Source: a virus. Taken from it: DNA of 30,012 nt. Below the pieces are notes generated by a model that was given only the letters and a program-made list of their open reading frames with translations, was not told where the DNA came from and searched no databases. Location: positions 1 to 30,012 of IMG/VR virus record IMGVR_UViG_3300013285_000052; one strand, given 5' to 3'. Numbering within the stretch: the first letter of the stretch is position 1; the number at the start of each line of letters is the position of its first letter. Below are positions 12,972 to 19,787 of the stretch, in pieces. Both the position numbers and the translations under genes were made by a program.

Positions 12972-13243
12972 AACATCATTCCGTTCTCGGCGTATCGCCA
13001 TACGATGCACCGGTTGCCTTTATCGTTATCTCTAGTAGTCCCGCTATCTATTACGAACCCATCCGCCACGAGAGATCCGCGAATTGGTCGAACAGTATTT
13101 CCATCGAGGTGAAGATACTTCTCGATTTCGTTATCAGTCAATCCTGTCAGCCCGCGATTTATGAAAAGTTCATAAACCTTTCTACGAAGCGATCCGATCT
13201 TAGGCTCAATCTTTGCCCTTGCTTCGATCGAGGTTTCCTTCAC
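12968..13243 (-). CDS. Winged-helix DNA-binding protein
   Basis: 91 residues if started at the GTG at 13243, which overlaps the preceding stop (GTGA) and has AGGA 7 bases upstream; the longer ATG frame would overlap the annealing gene by 91 bases. Residues with KVYELFINRGLTGLTDNEIE and LHLDGNTVRPIRGSLVADGF make a helix-turn-helix, and VIDSGTTRDNDKGNRCIVWR a wing. Likely a regulator or replication accessory factor; the exact role is unknown. Confidence 0.72.
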   Translation of the reverse strand: MKETSIEARAKIEPKIGSLRRKVYELFINRGLTGLTDNEIEKYLHLDGNTVRPIRGSLVADGFVIDSGTTRDNDKGNRCIVWRYAENGMML

Positions 13244-13785
13244 GATAGATCCTGCACTCTTTTGTTGAGCGCATCTTTTAGCGTTGTACCTTTGATCGAG
13301 CAATCTAAAAAATCCTTCTGTTCTGTCCATATTTCACGAAGGCGAGTCACTTCATTTGTTGCGTAGATTTCATCCAGCACGATCTCGAGTTTATTTAATT
13401 CTTCGAGAGTCAGAGTACGCACCGCATAAAGATTCTTGCGGGGATTCTTTTCGTAACGCTCGACCTTTTCCATCTCTTCACGCGAAGGTCGCTTGTTTCC
13501 GGAGAATAAGAAATTTGCTAACGCTCTACCGATTGCCGAAGTTTCACATACTTCGAGAGCAGATGATTTCGTAACCATAGACGAGCCGACAATTTCCTCA
13601 GCCATTCCACTTGTTACTGCGCGAGCATCTTCACGATCTACATATACATAAGCCTTGACCACGAATCGAGTCTCATCATTAAAGATAATGTCGGTAAGGA
13701 TTCTTCCGTTTGGAAATTGCTCCCAAAACTTTTTAATGCGCGATTCGACTGTGTCGTAATCTTCTAAGTTAAAACGACCTGCCAT
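13240..13785 (-). CDS. Conserved actinophage protein, probable recombination/ssDNA-annealing type
   Basis: 181 residues. It begins MAGRFNLEDYDTVESRIKKF and has the signature SALEVCETSAIGRALANFLF near residue 90, followed by KRPSREEMEKVERY. The TSAIGRALAN block is shared with a group of phage proteins encoded beside exonucleases and often assigned to Erf/Rad52-like annealing proteins; I rely on memory for this and am only moderately sure. Neighbouring Cas4-like nuclease, SSB and RusA support a recombination role. Preceded by GAAGG before the ATG. Confidence 0.62.
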   Translation of the reverse strand: MAGRFNLEDYDTVESRIKKFWEQFPNGRILTDIIFNDETRFVVKAYVYVDREDARAVTSGMAEEIVGSSMVTKSSALEVCETSAIGRALANFLFSGNKRPSREEMEKVERYEKNPRKNLYAVRTLTLEELNKLEIVLDEIYATNEVTRLREIWTEQKDFLDCSIKGTTLKDALNKRVQDLS

Positions 13786-13786
13786 T

Positions 13787-13891
13787 TTATTTGCCTTCTT
13801 TCTTTAGTTGGGATTCACACCATCGGCACATGCCTTTGTTTTTAATTTGTATCGGGCTGTGCGGTTCTGTTCCGCATTTAGGGCATCGCAT
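13787..13891 (-). CDS. 34-residue zinc-ribbon microprotein
   Basis: Translated by hand: MRCPKCGTEPHSPIQIKNKG then MCRWCESQLKKEGK. CPKC and CRWC are 16 residues apart, a minimal zinc ribbon. It lies between two genes with no spare bases and starts 3 bases inside the stop region of the upstream gene, with AGGTG upstream. Confidence 0.62.
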   Translation of the reverse strand: MRCPKCGTEPHSPIQIKNKGMCRWCESQLKKEGK

Positions 13892-13893
13892 TT

Positions 13894-14061
13894 TTATGCA
13901 CCTGCCTTTTTAAGCATTGCAAAACCATCTTTAATTGCTTGATTAAATGAAGCCCATATAGCAGACTCGCAAGACGGACAATGTGAAACGAACTTGCTTG
14001 AAAGTTCAGCATAAGTTGTTGAGTAAATCTTGTTGCAGTTTGTGCATTCGTCTTTGATCAT
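13894..14061 (-). CDS. 55-residue zinc-ribbon protein
   Basis: Start at the ATG at 14061 with AAAGG 7 bases upstream. KDECTNCNKIYSTTYAELSS and HCPSCESAIWASFNQ give two CxxC pairs. A longer open frame to 14187 exists, but it runs through the promoter-like element and hairpin and lacks its own ribosome site. First gene of the operon behind element C. Confidence 0.68.
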   Translation of the reverse strand: MIKDECTNCNKIYSTTYAELSSKFVSHCPSCESAIWASFNQAIKDGFAMLKKAGA

Positions 14062-14080
14062 TTTCTTGCCTTTCTGTTGG

Positions 14081-14098
14081 GGTTCATTCTTTTGAACC
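14081..14098 (-). promoter_or_regulatory. 5' leader hairpin, copy C
   Basis: Minus strand GGTTC-AAAAGAAT-GAACC, at the same place as hairpins A and B but with a different stem sequence and loop length. Base pairing is kept although bases changed on both sides. Confidence 0.5.
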
Positions 14099-14106
14099 TG
14101 ATAAGA

Positions 14107-14127
14107 GAAATCTACCCCATAGATTAC
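14107..14127. promoter_or_regulatory. Dyad C, operator-like, between divergent genes
   Basis: Arms GAAATCTA and TAGATTAC with only a 5-base spacer (13 in copies A and B). The minus-strand TAGATT and following TTCTCTTATCAGG are kept, but the TTGTAA arm is now too close to be the -35; the best alternative -35 is poor. It lies between the minus-strand zinc-ribbon gene and the only plus-strand gene. Confidence 0.45.
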
Positions 14128-14185
14128 AAAAAGGGAACTATTTGGCAAAAAAGATTTTGGGCGAGTCTTGTGCAAGGATTGACCC

Positions 14186-14389
14186 ATGATTAGAGTTCAG
14201 ATCAGCCTGTGGAGCCTAGCCGTCATGGTCGAGGCTGAATTAAAGTACCCCGATCAGATTGACGATATCGTTAATCGGGCTAGCACCCTTTTCGTAACAG
14301 GCTTGATGGCGGCTAAGAATCAAGATTTAGACATCGCTCAGGTTAATTTTGTTGATCTTGGAGACGAAACTACCGCAGAAGAGGATTAG
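14186..14389 (+). CDS. Only plus-strand gene: small protein of unknown function
   Basis: 67 residues, MIRVQISLWSLAVMVEAELK at the start and a strongly acidic end (DLGDETTAEED). The ATG follows AAGG at 8 bases. It is divergent from the zinc-ribbon operon across dyad C and overlaps the proteasome-like gene tail to tail by 20 bases. Codon choice looks like the neighbours and no better minus-strand ORF covers the space. A regulatory role would fit the divergent layout, but no DNA-binding motif is clear. Confidence 0.62.
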   Translation: MIRVQISLWSLAVMVEAELKYPDQIDDIVNRASTLFVTGLMAAKNQDLDIAQVNFVDLGDETTAEED

Positions 14390-14918
14390 ACCTTTTTTGC
14401 TCTAAGTATAAAAAGGGAGCCGCCGTATATGGATCGTGCCGCCCTGCTATCTCTAAAGCCTCACTAATACTCGCCCCGGCCTCTAACGCTCCTATGGCAA
14501 GGCTCGAACCGCTTCCGACCCCATAGAATCCTGACGAAGTTAAACTCACGGCAAAATCGTCCGCAATATCGAAAACCTCTCCGCAGACCGCAATCAAGAA
14601 AGCGAATCTAGGCTCATCATCTTTATCGCCATCTAGTTTTAGATCGTTGTCCTTAAAACATTGTTTCAGGTTAGGGATCACCTTCGCAATTAAAAAATGG
14701 TAAAGATCCTTTCGATCTTCAACGGTTGGCTTAGGCGGAGTCCAGATATGTTGAGCGACATCGCAATAACTCGATAGCCCACTTCCGGCAATTATGAACT
14801 GACCTTTTTGAGAAATCTTCACCATTCGAGGGTGATTATATTTTCGCCCTGCCGTTACTAAAGAATCAGCGCCAAAAAATACGCCCTCTTTTTTTTGTAC
14901 GGCAACGATCGTAGTCAC
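14370..14918 (-). CDS. Proteasome/HslV-like Ntn-hydrolase
   Basis: 182 residues. After removal of Met, MTTIVAVQKK exposes Thr as residue 1. Numbered from that Thr, Asp17 (GADSLVTAG), Lys33 (RMVKI) and the Gly in IIAGSG line up with the catalytic Thr1/Asp17/Lys33 and oxyanion glycine of HslV and proteasome beta subunits. The C-terminal half has GVGSGSSLAIGALEAGASIS, matching the GSGS block that supports Thr1. The start is GTG directly after the upstream stop. No HslU or other unfoldase is visible. It could cleave peptides, self-process a phage protein or use the host ATPase. Confidence 0.8.
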   Translation of the reverse strand: MTTIVAVQKKEGVFFGADSLVTAGRKYNHPRMVKISQKGQFIIAGSGLSSYCDVAQHIWTPPKPTVEDRKDLYHFLIAKVIPNLKQCFKDNDLKLDGDKDDEPRFAFLIAVCGEVFDIADDFAVSLTSSGFYGVGSGSSLAIGALEAGASISEALEIAGRHDPYTAAPFLYLEQKRSNPLLR

Positions 14919-15971
14919 TTAGTCCAACCATAATCTGTATTCGGAAGTGACTCGACCCTTAACCGGATCTACGAAATGAAGTCTCTGCGAAGGCTCACCA
15001 TTACTGGCAAGGAGATCACGCGCATAACGGTTTCCAGTTTCTACTGCTCCGGACATAAATACAGACCCTTCGCCGTTAGCCATATTCCACGACTGGTGCT
15101 GATGGTAATGCCCGATATACAAGTCTCTAAAATCAAAACCCTTAGTAAGCGAATCAACTTCATCAAAGAACTTATACGCACCTGATTTCCAACGATCAGC
15201 GAATCTAACGATTGTTGATGCAGTACCCCATCGAATTTCATCTCCGTGAATAAGTAACGCTTTGTAGTTTCCAATAGTTACTCGCTGAATGTCCTCTTTA
15301 GTCATTTGCCATGTTAAGCGTTTCTCATCTTTCAATGCTTGTCCGGCGAACATATAAGTAAGTTTGTCCCAGTTAATGTCTTTAGGTAATTCTCCGAACT
15401 TTCCAATACGACCATGATTACCCGGCTCGCATACGACAGTTACCTTTTCGAAGTTAGCGAGAAGCGTTCTCACTACATCTATGAGAATACGAGAAGCCTC
15501 AACGAACTGAGTCATTACATCCGAATCGACTTCATAAACCTGAGCAGGAAAGATCGTTGTGTTTTCTACAATATCTCCGCCAAGCATTAACACGATTTCC
15601 TTAACAGGATGATCTGCTCTTTGTATATCAGCGATCTGAATTGTTTTCTCAACAGATTGTTTAACTAAGCGTTCACACTCTTTGGTGTTATAGGTGAGAG
15701 TGTGCTTTCCTAATTGCCAGTCCGTAGAGTGCAATAGCGCAACCTCTCCACGCTTACTTCGTGCATCTTTTTTAGGAGCAGGAACGGCTGGCATTGGTCC
15801 AGTTGATAGCATCGCATCGTGAGCCGCATTTACTACTGCTTGCGTAAAGTCCTCTTTGTTTCTTTTTAGGTCGGCAATAGTTTTTTGAGAACGCAATAGC
15901 GCCCTACGAAGTTCGACAACATCTTGTGGCTCCGGTTCAGGGAGTTGACTAAGGCGATCGCTCAGAGTCAT
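14919..15971 (-). CDS. Calcineurin-like metallophosphoesterase (Mre11/SbcD-like)
   Basis: 350 residues. All five metal motifs are present: STDWQLGK (Asp84), GGDIVEN (131-137), GNHGR (184-188), HGDEI (242-246) and GHYHQH (287-292). Two-metal phosphoesterases of this size in phages often act as DNA nucleases or on nucleotides. Residues 1-72 form a helical extension with a Pro/Ala-rich linker, likely for protein contacts. No SbcC-type ATPase lies nearby. It sits at the head of the early operon and is coupled by an ATGA overlap to the gene upstream. Confidence 0.9.
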   Translation of the reverse strand: MTLSDRLSQLPEPEPQDVVELRRALLRSQKTIADLKRNKEDFTQAVVNAAHDAMLSTGPMPAVPAPKKDARSKRGEVALLHSTDWQLGKHTLTYNTKECERLVKQSVEKTIQIADIQRADHPVKEIVLMLGGDIVENTTIFPAQVYEVDSDVMTQFVEASRILIDVVRTLLANFEKVTVVCEPGNHGRIGKFGELPKDINWDKLTYMFAGQALKDEKRLTWQMTKEDIQRVTIGNYKALLIHGDEIRWGTASTIVRFADRWKSGAYKFFDEVDSLTKGFDFRDLYIGHYHQHQSWNMANGEGSVFMSGAVETGNRYARDLLASNGEPSQRLHFVDPVKGRVTSEYRLWLD

Positions 15972-16231
15972 TCGATCCCCATTATGTCTTTACCGTGTTG
16001 CGTGTAACCCTCTTTGTCGAGCCACGAATCATCCTTGTAAGGGTTATAGAAAAGGCGCACCGACTTTAGTGCATCCATCATTAACGCCACTTGATACGCA
16101 GGAATATCATCCTCTAACTTTAGAAATCCAGCCCACACGCGACCAATAGCGGTGAACTCAATAAACGCATCGCCGTATTCATCTAAGCGTTCTTCGAGAA
16201 TTTGCTCTACTCGGTTGCGGGGCATTTGCAT
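15968..16231 (-). CDS. DUF6378-like phage protein
   Basis: 87 residues. The region IGRVWAGFLKLEDDIPAYQV and MMDALKSVRLFYNPYKDDSW matches, from memory, the DUF6378 family of phage proteins (YGD...W...L...Y.VAL.M...K..R....P..DD.W.D..GY). Function unknown. ATG 16231 overlaps the upstream gene by 25 bases; a second ATG two codons on has a better-placed GGA and may be the true start. Confidence 0.75.
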   Translation of the reverse strand: MQMPRNRVEQILEERLDEYGDAFIEFTAIGRVWAGFLKLEDDIPAYQVALMMDALKSVRLFYNPYKDDSWLDKEGYTQHGKDIMGIE

Positions 16232-16443
16232 TTTCCATTTCTGTGTTTAGAGAAAGTTGCCTCTGCTACTTGATAACCCTCAGAACGAAGGGCGGCAGTA
16301 AGAGTTGAAGTTGGTGTGCCTTTTAGAATGTGCGTTAGTAGATCCTTGCGATCTTTCTCATCTAGCATTTCGAGAATAATTGCGAGAGTGCATTTGCTTT
16401 CAGACTTAGCGGTATGTTTTTCGATGGAATCGGCTAGTGCCAT
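16207..16443 (-). CDS. First early gene: small HTH-like protein
   Basis: 78 residues. LLTHILKGTPTSTLTAALRS and VAEATFSKHRNGKC could form a helix-turn-helix like those of small phage regulators. AAAGGGGG, 6 bases before the ATG, is one of the strongest ribosome sites in the window. It lies first after the promoter-like pair at 16479-16507, fitting an early regulator; no family is recognised with confidence. Confidence 0.68.
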   Translation of the reverse strand: MALADSIEKHTAKSESKCTLAIILEMLDEKDRKDLLTHILKGTPTSTLTAALRSEGYQVAEATFSKHRNGKCKCPATE

Positions 16444-16478
16444 TGTTTGCCCCCTTTGTAAGAGAAGCGTACCGAGAA

Positions 16479-16507
16479 TAAATATGAGAAGCGAATAGAC
16501 ACGCCAA
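16479..16507 (-). promoter_or_regulatory. Probable early promoter
   Basis: Minus strand TTGGCG (16502-16507), exactly 17 bases, TATTTA (16479-16484), about 35 bases before the first early gene start. Lies just after the terminator, where an early operon would need its own promoter. Confidence 0.4.
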
Positions 16508-16515
16508 AAAGAAAA

Positions 16516-16556
16516 GAGCCGCGGCAGATGATTTTTAGGGTCATCCGAGGCGGCTC
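16516..16556. terminator. Bidirectional rho-independent terminator
   Basis: Arms GAGCCGC (16516-16522) and GCGGCTC (16550-16556) with a further inner GATGA/TCATC pair and a T-rich loop. On the minus strand it is followed by TTTTCTTTTT, on the plus by ATTTTT. On the minus strand it ends the tail-lysis transcript before the early operon. Confidence 0.8.
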
Positions 16557-16662
16557 ATTTTTGTAACTTAGATAGCACTCATGGGTTACGGGTAGAAACA
16601 GTATTTACTTGTCCTGCCTTTTAGCATTGAGATCAGCCTAATAGAAAAGGCTTAATAATCAA

Positions 16663-16722
16663 AATATGCGTTTAAGCGCATATTCGTATCATTAAAGATA
16701 CGCACCTATTCGCGTACGCGAA
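16663..16722. repeat. Cluster of three inverted repeats in the control region
   Basis: AATATGCG-6-CGCATATT (16663-16684), CGTATC-6-GATACG (16685-16702) and the perfect 14-bp palindrome TTCGCGTACGCGAA (16709-16722) lie almost end to end. The 16444-16747 gap contains no credible gene. Possible operators, a nuclease site or an accessory origin; no T-run follows. Confidence 0.65.
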
Positions 16723-16747
16723 GGGAAGTGTCATAGTAAATCTGCTA

Positions 16748-16975
16748 TTAAGCGGTAGGAGTTTTAGGCGTTCCATCCGGATTAAGTTCTGCCACGCCAT
16801 ACTGATTTGTAAGCGGGGTAATCACTAGGGCGATAGCGGCTATTGCAGACCCTACGAGAGCCTGAACAGGTGCGCTGAGGTGGAGAGTATGGATATAACC
16901 AACGGCAAGCGTTAGAGCCGATCCTAGCAAGGCTATGAGCGCATGGCGCAGTTGCGGTGAAAGTTTCTCTAGCAT
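16748..16975 (-). CDS. Holin-like two-helix membrane protein
   Basis: 75 residues with two hydrophobic helices, about HALIALLGSALTLAVGYI and VQALVGSAIAAIALVITPL, a short polar loop and a hydrophilic tail. Two-pass proteins of this size directly after an endolysin are the usual class II holin position. Holins form membrane pores that set lysis time. The gene ends the late operon, just before the palindromes and terminator. Confidence 0.75.
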   Translation of the reverse strand: MLEKLSPQLRHALIALLGSALTLAVGYIHTLHLSAPVQALVGSAIAAIALVITPLTNQYGVAELNPDGTPKTPTA

Positions 16976-16984
16976 TTTTGCTCC

Positions 16985-17440
16985 TTAGACTGGGATTCGA
17001 ACGACTGTCCGAATGACTGATGTTGCCCTTACTTTACTGTAAACCCCATCACCATTCGACTGATTAACCCCGACATGATCCGGACCAGTATTGCCACCCA
17101 CCGTTGGAACGAGGTGAGTCTTAGCATCTATCCCACCTGCGGCGATCTCAATATGCTCGGCGTGTCCGGAACGATCCCAATCGAAGAGCAGTAGATCATT
17201 GGCTTGGATTTTGTCGATAGGAATGATGAATTTATTTTTGATTGCCCATGCCTCAAAGGCTTGTACGCCAGCGGTTTTAAGGATTTTAGATCCTAGCCCT
17301 GCTTGATTAAAACACCATACAACGAAAATCATGCACCACGGCTGACGATTAAGCCCATACCATACGCCGTATTTGTTATCGTTATTAGTACCCTCTTTGT
17401 AGCCGACCTCTTTTTTTGCAAAATCTACTGGTGTGCTCAT
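16985..17440 (-). CDS. CHAP-domain endolysin
   Basis: A 151-residue amidase/peptidase of the host cell wall. The CHAP core comprises PWCMIFVVWCF with catalytic Cys36, and GHAEHIEIAAGG with His (93 or 96), preceded by VGYKEGTNNDNKYGVWYG. No signal peptide and no cell-wall-binding domain are visible, so export would need the holin. The start overlaps the upstream TM gene (ATGA). Its substrate is probably a peptide crosslink. Confidence 0.88.
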   Translation of the reverse strand: MSTPVDFAKKEVGYKEGTNNDNKYGVWYGLNRQPWCMIFVVWCFNQAGLGSKILKTAGVQAFEAWAIKNKFIIPIDKIQANDLLLFDWDRSGHAEHIEIAAGGIDAKTHLVPTVGGNTGPDHVGVNQSNGDGVYSKVRATSVIRTVVRIPV

Positions 17441-17685
17441 TCGTCTGCCCTTTTCTTATCGACTTTTCTGAACGCCGAGTCTATCTCTTTGTCCGTAAGT
17501 TTGCCGTCATCAAGAAAACTACGAGCGAGAGCCTCAGTTACAGTAGCCACGCCTAGCGTTCCTGCGATACATATACCAACGAGCGTATTTACCCCGAACA
17601 TAGAACTGGCACCAATTACAGAAAGACCGGATGCACCGAACACGGCGGCGATCCGCATAAAGATATTAAAGATCCGGTGTTTCAT
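17437..17685 (-). CDS. Membrane protein of the lysis cassette (second holin candidate)
   Basis: 82 residues. Two hydrophobic segments, about IAAVFGASGLSVIGASSMF and TLVGICIAGTLGVATVTEAL, precede a charged tail (DDGKLTDKEIDSAFRKVDKK). The position directly before the endolysin fits a holin or antiholin. Overlaps both neighbours (ATGA). Confidence 0.68.
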   Translation of the reverse strand: MKHRIFNIFMRIAAVFGASGLSVIGASSMFGVNTLVGICIAGTLGVATVTEALARSFLDDGKLTDKEIDSAFRKVDKKRADE

Positions 17686-18122
17686 TTCTTTACATAAGTT
17701 TGATACGCGGCGTACCAGTTAGTAGAAATCAACTTTTGAGCAGTAGCGAGAGGCATCTTGTTAGCGCATACGAGATCGTGTAATTTGTTTTCGATCTGAT
17801 CTTTAATACGCGCGCCTGTTCCAGCGTACGGCTCCGGCCATAGATTCTTAGGATCAGTCGGGTTGCCACCTAGTTCGAGAGAGATCAGATGATCCTCTTC
17901 GTAAGAGGCGGTTGATTTATCTGTAAATGCCTTATACGCGCCAGCGAGTTGAGAAATTTTAAGTTTAGTTGTGTACGAGGCAGGCGGGCGAATGGTGGCG
18001 GTATATCCCGACACACAGATTTTTTGCTGAATATTTGCCTGAGTCACGGCAGGATTAGTAACGCCCGGCGTTACGGTTGAAATAGGGAGAACGATTGCCA
18101 GCACGGCCTTTGCAAAAATCAT
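17682..18122 (-). CDS. Secreted HNH-like nuclease
   Basis: 146 residues. The hydrophobic start MIFAKAVLAIVLPISTVTPG looks like a signal peptide. The core YEEDHLISLELGGNPTDPKN then LWPEPY holds the DH...N pattern of a His-Me finger nuclease, as in secreted nucleases of actinobacteria and their phages. Cys35 and Cys119 could make a disulfide, fitting an exported protein. Overlaps the upstream membrane gene (ATGA). It may degrade DNA released in lysis or aid DNA passage through the wall. Confidence 0.75.
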   Translation of the reverse strand: MIFAKAVLAIVLPISTVTPGVTNPAVTQANIQQKICVSGYTATIRPPASYTTKLKISQLAGAYKAFTDKSTASYEEDHLISLELGGNPTDPKNLWPEPYAGTGARIKDQIENKLHDLVCANKMPLATAQKLISTNWYAAYQTYVKK

Positions 18123-18436
18123 CTTACGGCTTCTTCGATATGATTGTTAAAACGCCCTTCTAGTTTAGAAAGACTTTTCACAGTTTCTAAAGTTAAGCGA
18201 GTGTTTTCCTCTAGGGCTTGATCTTGTTTTTCATTTCTAGCCTCAATACGAACCAACGAGTCCATGATAGATCCGCCACCATTACGCTTGTATGTGTAAT
18301 TTTTGATCTCTTTTAATTCGCTCATAAACTTAAAATAAATCCTAGCGCCACCCCATACCATCGTTACGAGAAATACGATGAAGGCACTTGCTCCCCATAT
18401 AATCTGAGTCCAATTAGCGGCATTGTTTAGATTCAT
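18119..18436 (-). CDS. Membrane-anchored coiled-coil protein
   Basis: 105 residues: one transmembrane helix (IIWGASAFIVFLVTMVWGGA) followed by a long coiled coil (IEARNEKQDQALEENTRL and TLETVKSLSKLEGRFNNH). This layout resembles the DUF2746-type and holin/spanin-like proteins in actinophage lysis cassettes. Function unproven. Confidence 0.7.
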   Translation of the reverse strand: MNLNNAANWTQIIWGASAFIVFLVTMVWGGARIYFKFMSELKEIKNYTYKRNGGGSIMDSLVRIEARNEKQDQALEENTRLTLETVKSLSKLEGRFNNHIEEAVR

Positions 18437-18458
18437 TTGCGCCCTTTCGGGTTATTGT

Positions 18459-18674
18459 TTAGACGAGTGTAATGGATTTAATTGTACCAGCGGAGTTCAC
18501 GAATTTTAGGATATTAGTTGTGGAGTTGTACCACATATCCCCATTACGATAATTTGTAGGATCAGTTGTAACTATTGGAACAGTAAAACGATTAGCAGTC
18601 TCTAATTTGTTTATACGAGCATCAAGACTCTGAAAGAGATCACGCAACGCAGGTGGCTGATTTACATAGGGCAT
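18459..18674 (-). CDS. Small tail-associated protein
   Basis: 71 residues: an N-terminal helix RDLFQSLDARINKLETANRF for trimerisation, then YRNGDMWYNSTTNILKFVNS, a motif repeatedly seen at the C-termini of phage fibre proteins. Probably a small fibre or tip component; its exact place is unknown. Confidence 0.6.
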   Translation of the reverse strand: MPYVNQPPALRDLFQSLDARINKLETANRFTVPIVTTDPTNYRNGDMWYNSTTNILKFVNSAGTIKSITLV

Positions 18675-18682
18675 TTGCTACC

Positions 18683-19783
18683 TCAGTTCGAAGTTGTTGT
18701 AAGAGTTAAGGTTACGCGCTCTGGTCCATTTTCGCCCGGACTTACATTCAGCCCAATGATTCGATAATTGCCATCGAACTCGGAAGGGTAGAACGGATCT
18801 GTAATAACGACACGCGCCTGATCTCCGAGATTATATGTACCGAATACAGGATCAGCATATGGCGGAGCGACAATTTGCAAAGTTTGTGGGGGGTAAGAGG
18901 CGGCTAACACTTGACCATTTGCTAACCCTAAGAGCAGGGTTGAATCCGTTATGTTGGAATAGTTAGACGAATCCTCTAAGAGTGGCCAGCCCGATGCAGT
19001 TTTAGTTGAGTCCGTACCGGTAGCGATCAATTTACCTTCGTTAGATCCAGCGCCAGTTGCGTACACAGTATTAACGGCCTTAGTGCCATCCTCTTTATAG
19101 TTGTATTGAACTATATTTCCAGCGGGCAGGATAAAAGTTGGAACAGTAGCCGAGGTTGCAGAATAGGTGTTGCCTAGCCGTGGATACCCGAGTTGTAAAG
19201 TTTTTGTAGGGTTTCCATCGCCATCGTAAGCAACTTTTATGTTGAAGTCGAATCCGTTATTGTTTTTAGCAAGATCCGAGAGCGCATTGAAGTAAGTCTT
19301 AAACTCATAATTGTAATAAACCTGAGATGCAATAGTTACACCCGAAGTTGCAGTAGGAATAATCACGCCGAGGTTTCCATACGGTACTGCTTGCGCGTTC
19401 TGAATTAACTGTCCAGCAATCGTTAGTTGATCTTGATTTGTATAAGCCTGCGTTGTTGTAATTCTTCTGCGCTCAAAATAAGATTCGAACTCTCTAGCGC
19501 TTACCTTTAGGTGTTGATTTCCTGAATCATATTCTCGACCCCATATAATTCCGCCCCATACCAATACGCCTGAGCGATCTACATATATGGCGCAACGCCC
19601 CGGAATCGTAGAGGCTAGAACATTTAGCCCCGCGCTATTAACTCCCGAGAGAAGTAGATCACCTGTTAAAGTACCAGCCGCATTAAGTTGCTGAGTAAAA
19701 TTAACATTGGTGATCGGCAATTCAGCGAGGATCTGATTACTCAGAACATCGGCAAAAAGATAACGGTAATAGGTCGTAGCCAT
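18683..19783 (-). CDS. Minor tail protein, tail hub (gp37-like)
   Basis: 366 residues. The order YYRYLFADVLSNQILAELPI, VDRSGVLVWGGIIWGREYD, YNYEFKTYFNALSDLAKN and GENGPERVTLTLTTT matches the baseplate-hub-like minor tail protein of actinophages (ReqiPepy6 gp37-like by recollection), which follows Dit and connects tube to tip. No lytic domain seen. Confidence 0.75.
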   Translation of the reverse strand: MATTYYRYLFADVLSNQILAELPITNVNFTQQLNAAGTLTGDLLLSGVNSAGLNVLASTIPGRCAIYVDRSGVLVWGGIIWGREYDSGNQHLKVSAREFESYFERRRITTTQAYTNQDQLTIAGQLIQNAQAVPYGNLGVIIPTATSGVTIASQVYYNYEFKTYFNALSDLAKNNNGFDFNIKVAYDGDGNPTKTLQLGYPRLGNTYSATSATVPTFILPAGNIVQYNYKEDGTKAVNTVYATGAGSNEGKLIATGTDSTKTASGWPLLEDSSNYSNITDSTLLLGLANGQVLAASYPPQTLQIVAPPYADPVFGTYNLGDQARVVITDPFYPSEFDGNYRIIGLNVSPGENGPERVTLTLTTTSN

Positions 19784-19787
19784 ACCG

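Noticed and set aside
13894-14187. 97-codon version of the zinc-ribbon gene starting MGQSLHK
   Set aside because: The extension runs across dyad C and the leader hairpin; the ATG at 14061 has the ribosome site. The shared GQ...VIY pattern with the micro-ORFs is probably from the common DNA element.
16985-17010. tRNA T-arm-like GTTCGAATCCC on the minus strand
   Set aside because: The matching 5' half of the stem and the rest of a cloverleaf are missing; the bases encode the end of the endolysin.
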